From Candidatus Copromonas avistercoris (nom. illeg.) (lineage in GTDB: Bacteria; Bacillota; Clostridia; Lachnospirales; Lachnospiraceae): a DNA stretch of 40,542 bases. Location of the stretch: the NCBI GenBank assembly GCA_018713185.1, contig DVFQ01000027.1, forward strand, positions 1 through 40,542. The letters are read 5' to 3'. Positions 22,820-31,800 of this stretch are shown one piece after another (position 1 is the first letter of the stretch; every line of letters begins with the position of its first letter). Below the pieces are notes generated by a model. It was not told the origin of the DNA and ran no database searches. It worked only from the letters and a program-made list of their open reading frames with translations. Both the position numbers and the translations under genes were made by a program.

Positions 22820-25800
22820 ATGACAGGAAAGAAAAGACTGAAAAAAATAACGGCTGGAATCCTTGCGGCTGTGACCGCGGCGGCAAGTGTGGGAATCCCC
22901 TTTCCAATGCCCTCTCAGGCGTCGGAAATCTGGCCGCAGAAGGCGACGGAGCCGTTTTACTGCATTGACGGCGGAAAAGGCTGGAGACAGGTGGACCGCT
23001 ATGAAAATTATAAGTATGATTCGCTGCCGTCCCCTCTTTCCGAAACGCAGGCGAAGCGGCTTTTCTGGGCTTATCCTAAAAACTGGTCCATGTTAAAGCT
23101 GGCGGCCCAGGTGCATGATCCGGAGCTTTACGCGGAAATCGCCTCCACGTATTCCGGCGCGAATATCGTAAAGCGGGTGAAGGACGACGGCGGGACGAAA
23201 TTCGCATGGGTGGCGGATAATCCGGAAATTGAGGCGCGGGCCATCGAAGCGATCGAGCAGATGTCGTCGGAGGGAGCCGAGGGCGGTAAGGAAGCGCCGG
23301 ATCCGATCCGGGAGGCGACTTCTGAGGAAACGGCGGTTCCCTTTGAAGTTCTGCCTTTTTCCGATGGCCCGGGAGCCTTGGATACGGAATTTGTTCTCGG
23401 AGAGGACTTTATCCGGGATATTGCGAGTATCGAGCCGCAGAGCGTTTGGGACAACGGCTCCACGGGCGGGACCGTTGGGTGGCTGGACGCGTCCCAGGAT
23501 AAAAATATCGCCAAGTCGGCGATGGGCGAGGAGCTTTATGAGGTTACCTGGAGCGGGGATTCCATTAAAATCCGAAATAACGGTTCGGCAGTCGCCAATG
23601 ACAACGCCGTGGGGAGCGATATGTCGGAGGAGGAAAAATATAATAAAACGACGGTCCGGTACAAAATCACCATGCGTCAGGATTCCGGCTGGTACACCGA
23701 AGGCAGCTGGAACGAGGATTATCTCCATGAATGGATGGATTTTAAAGCCTGTGTCAACGCTCCGGAGCATCAGCGGCTGTATAAGGCGGATATCCAGATC
23801 GTGCCGTCGGACATGGTGTTTTATATTGTGATCAGCCAGCAGGGCGGCGATGTGCCGGAGATACCGGGAGAAACCGTAAAGAAGCCGGAACTGAGTTTTA
23901 ACGTATTCCGTCATGAGGAGACCTTTGAGTCCCATTATAATGTAAGGCTGAAAAAATATGATGATGAAACGGGAATGCCGCTGAAAGGAAGCCAGTTTTA
24001 TCTTTATGAGCGGCTTGAAGACGGTGAAAAATTGGGAGAGGATCAAAGAGACGGCGGGCTTGCCGAGGAAAACTTAAGCTTTCTTCCTTGGGACGGGTTT
24101 CAGATTTTTTATGAAGGAACGACAGACGAGAACGGAATGATTTCTTATGGGGACACAAGACAGTACGTCTATTCCAAAACCTACTGCGACGGGCATCCGG
24201 CCCCGCAATGGGCGCAGATATCGGAAGAACCGTCCGAGGAAGGCGGGGAGGGATCCGAAGATTCCGGCGGTTCTGACTCTGGCGATTTCGACTCTGGGGA
24301 CGGCTTTGGCGCTGGGGAGGAGGATGACTCTGCGGAGGATTCTGGCGCTGCGGAACAGACCAGGGATTATAACCGGGCGGCAGCGGCGCAGTGGCTGGAA
24401 TGGGTACAGGCCTGCGAGGCGGAGCAGGAGCAGAGCGACAGCCATTTCCACTGGATGCTGGACGAGGGCCTGATCGACGAGGTCGCCTCCGTGCTGGAAA
24501 GCGGGGAACCGGGCGGCGGAGCGTCAGGGGAAAGCGGGGAACCGGGAGAAGACGGAGATTCCGAAACAGGGAGTATGAATCCGGTCAGCAAGGAGGAGGC
24601 GTTTGAAGCTTCCGGCTGTAAGGCAGACTGCGAGAAAACGTACGAAAATTTTATCCATCTGCGGTTTACCTATACCTGGAAAGAGATCCAGGCCAGAACC
24701 GGGTATATTCTTCATGGGCTTCACCGGGACGATGTCCCGATCGAAATGGTGACGACGGTATCCTCGGAGGCGGGAGCGGTCAGCAGCCGTCTGGAAGGCA
24801 GCAGTGAAGAAATTGAAGAAAATGTTTGGTACATGGGTTCCAGAGGCGTTTCGGAATCCATGGAGACATTGGAGCGGCGGCAGGAAGAAAGAGCTGCGGC
24901 GGCCCAGCGGCATTCGCCGGCTGAAAGCTTGGGAATCTGGCGGTTCCGGGCGGATAAGGCGGAGGCGGAGGCGATCCAAGAGACGGAAGCCCAGGAAGCG
25001 GAGACAATTCAGAAATCGGGAGATCAGGAAGCGGGAGACAAAAAGCCGGGAGACCGGCAGGAGACGGGCATGATAAGCCCGCAAAGTCCTTCCAACAGCG
25101 TGCGGGATGTTTCCAGCTCTTCCAATGCGAAAGAGGAGAACCAGGGAGAGCAGACGGCGACTGCTTCCAACGCCGCATACCGGCGCATGGCTTTTTCGAT
25201 GCGGATGCAGGAGCGGGAGATGAGCGATGAAGGCTGGGATTTAGGCTCTGGCGCAGAATCCTTTGAGAGCATTTTTAACGGCGCTCAAGAGGATGGGATC
25301 CAGCATTTGGAGATAGGGGATCCGGACCGGTATTCCCATTGCGGCGGCGAGGAGGACTGCGGCGGCGCCTGGCGCGTCTATGATCATCGGACGGAGGGAA
25401 GGCTCCATATCAATAAGCGGTCGCTGGATCTATATCAAAAAGAGTCGGAAAGCTACTCTGCCTATGGGGACGCGGAGGGAGACGCTACGCTGGAAGGGGC
25501 GGTGTACGGCCTGTTTGCGGCGGAGCATATCCTGCATCCGGATTCTGATGTGGGGACGGGCGGAAACTGGACCAATACGGGAGTCGTATATCAAAAGGAT
25601 GATCTGGTGGCAACCGCGGCAACCGATAAGAATGGGGACGCGGATTTCCTGGTATATACGCAGGCGCCGGGAATGACCTATGATTACGAGCAGGGAAGGA
25701 TAAGGAAAAGGACGGACCGTCCCTGGGAAGGTCCGAAAAACCGATATGAGGAAAATCAGGAGGAAAATGGGAATTACTGGATCGGGCGGCCTTTGATCTT

Positions 25801-28800
25801 GGGAAGCTACTATGTAAAGGAGCTGTCGAGAAGCGAGGGCTTTGAGCTTTCTGTTAATGGTCTGCAGCAGGAGCGGACCAATTACGGCGCCGGCCTGGAG
25901 ACGCCGGAATCTGTGTCGGCGGCGGGCGGAACCGCGGTTTTGGCCCTGCCGGAGCTTTCGGCTTCCATGGAAGGAGAGGACGGCGGCGGAACGGGCTATG
26001 ACCAGCTGAACTTTTCGGTTACATCGTCGGGAACCGCAGACACGGATTTGGAAAACGGCGGCTATGATATCTTGATTTCCGGATTCCCGGAAGGAATCGA
26101 GGTCTACCGCGTGGATACGGGAGAAGAGGAGGTGACGGGCCCCCATGTAACTGGAACTGAGGAGGTAATTGTCCGGGACGAGGCGGGGAATATCGTATGG
26201 ATGAAGGCGGAAAGCGATCACAGCAATATCCGGTATGAGCCGGAATATGACAGCGAGGGAAACATAATTGGGCAGAATCCGGTCAGCGCCATTGAACCGC
26301 AGATCCGGAGAGCGGAGCAGATTCCGGAGCAGACCGGCCTGACGATCACGGATTTCCGCTTTGAATTTGGAGAAGAAATCCTGGCGCAGCCGGCTGTGAA
26401 CTTCCCGTTTGATGGGGAAGAGGATCTGGCTTACCGTACGGTTAAGGCGGTTCTGGAAGGCGTGCTTTTAAAAAATGGCTATGGAGTGCCGGTTACAGCC
26501 GCTGGGCAGTATTCTCTTCCGGACGCGCCGGTTTACAGCAGAGGTGTGCGCGAAGGGGAACCTGACCAGTATGGAATGACGGCGGACGTGGGAAGTCCGG
26601 CGGAGAAAACGGTTTACGGCGCCGCGGTAAACGAGGTCCTTTTCGAAATCAGCGATACGATGACGATGGAGGATATGCTCTGGGAACTTCTTTCCTGGTA
26701 TCAGGAAAATTCCCACTGGACCTTCGGCGGGATCGATTCCATTAAGAGGGAGGGAAACATTCTGCGGATTGTTTTGTACGCGGGAATTTCCTCCAATAGA
26801 AATCCGTTCTTTTTTGTTTCGGCGCAGGAGGATGGAACCAGGACGGTCGGCCGGATTTACGCGGCATTGAAGGATCCGGTCAAGATGCGGTGGGTCTATC
26901 AGGAATACCATCCCCAGGGAGATTATTCCTTCCAGGTTGAGCGGCAGTATTATTTTGAAAGCGGAAACGGACGGCGCTATTATGTGGACGCGGTATTGAC
27001 GCCCGCGGTGCTGATGGGACCGGACGGGGTTGAGGAGATCACGCATCAGGTGATGGTCTACCATAAAAAAGGAGAAGAGATTGTGGACTATCTGTCCGGG
27101 GATCCTCAAAACGGCTACCGGGTGCCGCTTACAAGGCAGGAGGATAAAATCGAAATCACGACAGAGCTGGAAACCGTAGAAAAAGACGTGCGGATTTCGG
27201 ATGTAACGTATGATCCGGAAGAAAAAACCTATCGAATCCATGTGAAAACAGAAGGTACAGACAGTTTTGGACGAGAGTTTTCGGACACGGACGGAGGGCT
27301 TACGCTTCAATTTATGATCCGGCTTCCGCGGAAGAACCAAATATTGACCGAGGAAGACATTGAGTCCTTGGGATCTGGAAATGTTTATGGATATCGGCCC
27401 GGCGACCGGATCGGGTATGCCAATTACCTGATGCGGTTTGCGGGAGCCTCGCTGACGGCGGATGTTTCCGGCACAGGAGCGGCGGCCGATACCTATATCG
27501 TAACGAAAAAGCTGATCTACCGGGGTCAGGACCGGGTCAGCGAGGACGGCGGGACGGGGAATTTTCCGGCTCAGGTTTTGGACCGGCCGATCAAGCAGAA
27601 GATCCGGATCCAGAAGGAGATAGAGGGCGAGCCTGCCATAGGGAATTTCCGGTTTAAGGCCTATCTGAAATCGAATTTAGAGCGGTTGTTTTGCGATGAA
27701 AACGGGAATATTGTGTGGCTGGACCGGAATGGAGCGGAGGTTGACATAAACGAATACCGGGAATCGTTTCCAGAGCTGGTACAGAAACTATATACCAGGG
27801 GAACGGAACGGAGGCTTTTGGAGCCGGCGGAAAATAGTGAGGATGAAGACGGAGGGCTGCTGTCGGAGAAGTGGAACTATGAAAAATTTTTTGACGCGAT
27901 CCGGACGGCAGATACCGATCGCTGGCATAACCAGGGAACGGTAAAGAATACTTCCTATAAGCCGGAGGCCGCAAGTCTTTTAACAGGGATTGTAAATCGG
28001 ATCAATACCTCCTGGGAGGCGGCGGAAAACGCGAAGCGTTCCGACGCGGTCCGGCAGTTTGCCGTAACCTGGTATCTGGAAGAAGAGGCGCAGCCGCTGA
28101 TCGCGGAGGCGGAGGAGACGGGGATTTCTTATACGGATGAAGTATATGACAAGGCGCTTTATCAGGCAATCTTGAAAGCGGAATTCTATTTGGAACCATT
28201 CTTCCAATATGATCTGGATTCGATTTATGAGATTGCTTGGGACAGTGAAGCGGACGGCGGGATCGATGGGGACGCTTCGACGCTTTCCGTATCTTTGGAG
28301 GAGGATAGCGGCGTTTACGCTTATGGCATCTCGCGGTATCTTCCCTATGGGGATTATGTGCTGGCGGAGCAGCAGCCATATTGCCCCCAGTGGCTGGATT
28401 TTGCCAATAAGCATTATAAAATCGATGAGCCGAGGGAACTGTCGCTTCCGGCTGTTTATGACCAGGATGAACTGGCTTCGGAATACATTTATCATAAAGA
28501 GGACAGTCCCATCCAGCTGGCGAAAAAATACTTGCTTCGCTTTAATGAGGAATGGACCGGCAGCGGAGAGCAGGAGCCGAATGAGTATATCGTACAAGGC
28601 CAAGGGCATGACGGCGATTTTGAAGTATATCCCTATGGCTTGAGCGAAGCCTGCGCAGAAGGGCATTACGAACCCTATGGCAATCTGGCGGTGGGAAATT
28701 ATTATCACTACCGGTCGGACAGCGAAGAGGGAGGAATGGAAGGGAATACGGCGGTGATGACCGGGATGCGGACGGCCTATGACGGACAATACGCGCCGAT

Positions 28801-31800
28801 GCTGGTTCCCTGGAGCGTCTTGGACCCGAAAGAAGCCCGGGAGGAAGGAAACGGCGGGATAGAGGGCTATGGACGCAGCCGCTTCTTGAATTATCCCTAC
28901 GAGGCGAAGCTGAGGGTGGAAAAACTGGACAGGGAGACGGGGGAACCGATCTTTCATGAAGAAGGGATCTTCGCTCTTTACCGGGCCGAACGAAATGAAA
29001 GTCCGGACGGGGACGGAGAGGTGATGCGTTATGAGACGGACACAGTTGTCACAGGGAGCCGGGAATTTTTAAAGGCGATGGGAGCTGGCCGGATCACTCC
29101 GCTTGCGAGAAATTTTGAAACCGGACAGGCGCCGGGAACCATCTGCTATGGGACGGTGCCGGCGGGCGCTCCCATATGCCGGGAAGAGGATCTGGCGGCG
29201 CTTTTGGATGAGAACGGGTTAAGAACGGGAATCCAGGAAATGTTTTCTACGGTATGGGACGGAGAGGAAGAAGGCATCCTTCAGACTGCGGGATATTTTG
29301 TGACTTCCAGTCCGCTGGAAGCGGGAGTGTATGTTCTGGCGGAGCTGAAAGCGCCGTCGGGTTATGTGTCCAGCGCTCCGATCGCGGTGGAAATTTACAG
29401 CGACAAAATCACCTATACGCTCGGGAGCCAGGAGGATGAGACTGCCGCGGTCATTTATTCTTATGGGAAAGAAAGCGGGACGGGGACGGAACGGATCGTG
29501 GAAACGGCCAGGATATATGTGAATAATACGGCCACCAGCCTGGAGGTTTCCAAGGAGAAGACGGCGGATCTGCAAAGGAGCATGAAGATATCCGGAAGAG
29601 TCGAAGGGACGGCCGCTTATCTGGCAGAGGTCTGTGGTTTGGAAAATCTGGAGCTGGCCTATAATGACAGCGGAACCTATCTGGGCTTCGGCTGGAAAAA
29701 AGGAACGCTGGAGTATCTGGAGAAACGAAGGGAGGCAGGAGAGCGGATTGAAATCGTATATGAAGACGGCGTGTTTCAAGGTTATGGATATGTGACCCGG
29801 GAGCTGGAAATCGGAAATCACGAAAACCGGTACGTTCCGGGAGCGGTGATGGCGCTTTATGAAGCCATTGAGGTGAAGGAAACCGGAGATACCGAGGACG
29901 CCGCCTTTGAGGGCGTGGAGGTTATCCGCGATAAAAATGGAAACGTAAAATCGATTACGGTAAAGGAGGGGTATGCCGGGAGCCGGTACGAATATGTACG
30001 GACGGAAGGAAGCGGAGAAGAAGAATCGCCCCTTCCAGGGCTGATCGGAGACGGGACATGGACAATGAAGGAGATCCCTCGGGGGGATACGCCGGTTCTG
30101 TTTTATGATCTGGGAGGTCTTACGGTGACGGAACAGGGAGAAGACGGGACTTTGTACGGGTATGACCGGGATGGGAGAAAACAGCGGATTACATATGATA
30201 CCCGCTCCATTTATGCCCTAAAAGGGGGAAGGCCGGTATTTGAACTTTCCGGAGGAGATTTTTCCATGGCGGTTTATGATGGGAAGGCGAAGGCGTTTAC
30301 CGCGCTGGATGAAAATACAAGGCTGTATCATCTGGATGAGAATCTGTGCAGAGACGCTCAGGTTGACGCATATACCGGACTGGCTTACGTGGAAAAGTCG
30401 GTTCCCAATGAATATGGAGAAGAGGAACGGCGCCTTTTTGTCTGGCCGGTTACGCTGCTTCTCAATGAAAACGGCGTGGTGCTGGAACAGAGAAAAATCC
30501 TGACAGGCCGGCCGGGAGAGGTGAATGCCGGGACAGAAAACGCCTATCTTACGGGAACCTGGAATCCGGAGACGGAAACCTTTGATAAGAGCATGAACCC
30601 GGCTTTAGATCCCTATGGCTTGGCGGAATTTTACAGGCGGCAGGAAACCTCCTATCCAAAGGGAAGTCCGATCCATGACCGGGACGGAGACTTCATCGGC
30701 TATGGGTACGACGACCGGCTGGACCAGTATAACCGGGCGGCCTGGCAGATCTTAGAAAAGGAAGATCTTTATGAGGTGGGAAATCCGGAGGATCCGGCAG
30801 ATGATCCGCCGCTGTTTCACCGGAAGGGAGAGGCGTTTTTAATCCCCAATCTCTGGATCTCAGGAGACGCTTCGCCGCAGGATTCGACGGATACCCAAAT
30901 AACATCCGGACAGCCGGATCTTTTAAGAAGAGTATTTCCCGGCTCTTATATCCTGGAGGAGCTTGAAGCGCCGGAAGGATACGCGAAAGCGTTTCCGGCC
31001 GCCGTCCATATGGAGGAGCAGGAGAAAACCCAGAGAGTTTCGGTCATTGACGAAAAAATCAAGGTTGAGATCCTAAAGGCAGATGGAACAAAGGACTTGA
31101 GAGTTCCTGTAGAAAATAAGGACGAGCCGGATCAAATGATGACGGCGGCGGAGAGCAAGGGGAGCTACACATGGGAGCTGATCGCAGGGGCAAAGCTGGC
31201 TCTGTACCGGGCGGACCGTGTATATACTTCCGATTACAGCCGCTATCCCAAAGGATACTATCTCGTTAAGGCGGAGGAAACGCCGGCGGTATGGACCGCT
31301 GAGGATCCCGCGGGTCATGGCTCGGTGACCGTAACGGGCTCGTGGATTACGGACGGAACTCCGAAATATTTTGAGGGGATTCCAGCCGGAGACTATATTC
31401 TGGAGGAAGCTGAGGCACCGGAAGGCTTTTTACCGGCTTCGATGGAAATTACCATAAAGCCCATAGACAGCTTACAGAGCTTTGTCCTCTATAACGACCA
31501 TACGAAGCTGGAAATTCTAAAATATGAGAGAGGAACGGCGGGGGATAAAAAAGCGCTTCCGGCATCCAACGGGGCAAAGCTGGAACTGTATCCCGCCTTG
31601 CTGGATGAAACAGGCAAGCCTGTGGAGGAAAATGGAACTTATCTATATCAGGAGTCCCAGAGGATCGATTCCTGGACGTCCGCGGATTTTTCGGAAGAAT
31701 ATTTTCGCATTATGGAAGCATATGAGGCCCAGTTCTTTCTTTATGGGGATGAGTTCCAGGAATTTTCATGGAAACAGGCAGACGGAGACGGAACGGTTTG

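Noticed and set aside
25430-28957. Several 260-325-aa minus-strand ORFs inside the giant gene
   Set aside because: They are shadows of an 11-kb reading frame with domain motifs throughout, and none has a ribosome binding site or recognisable domain.
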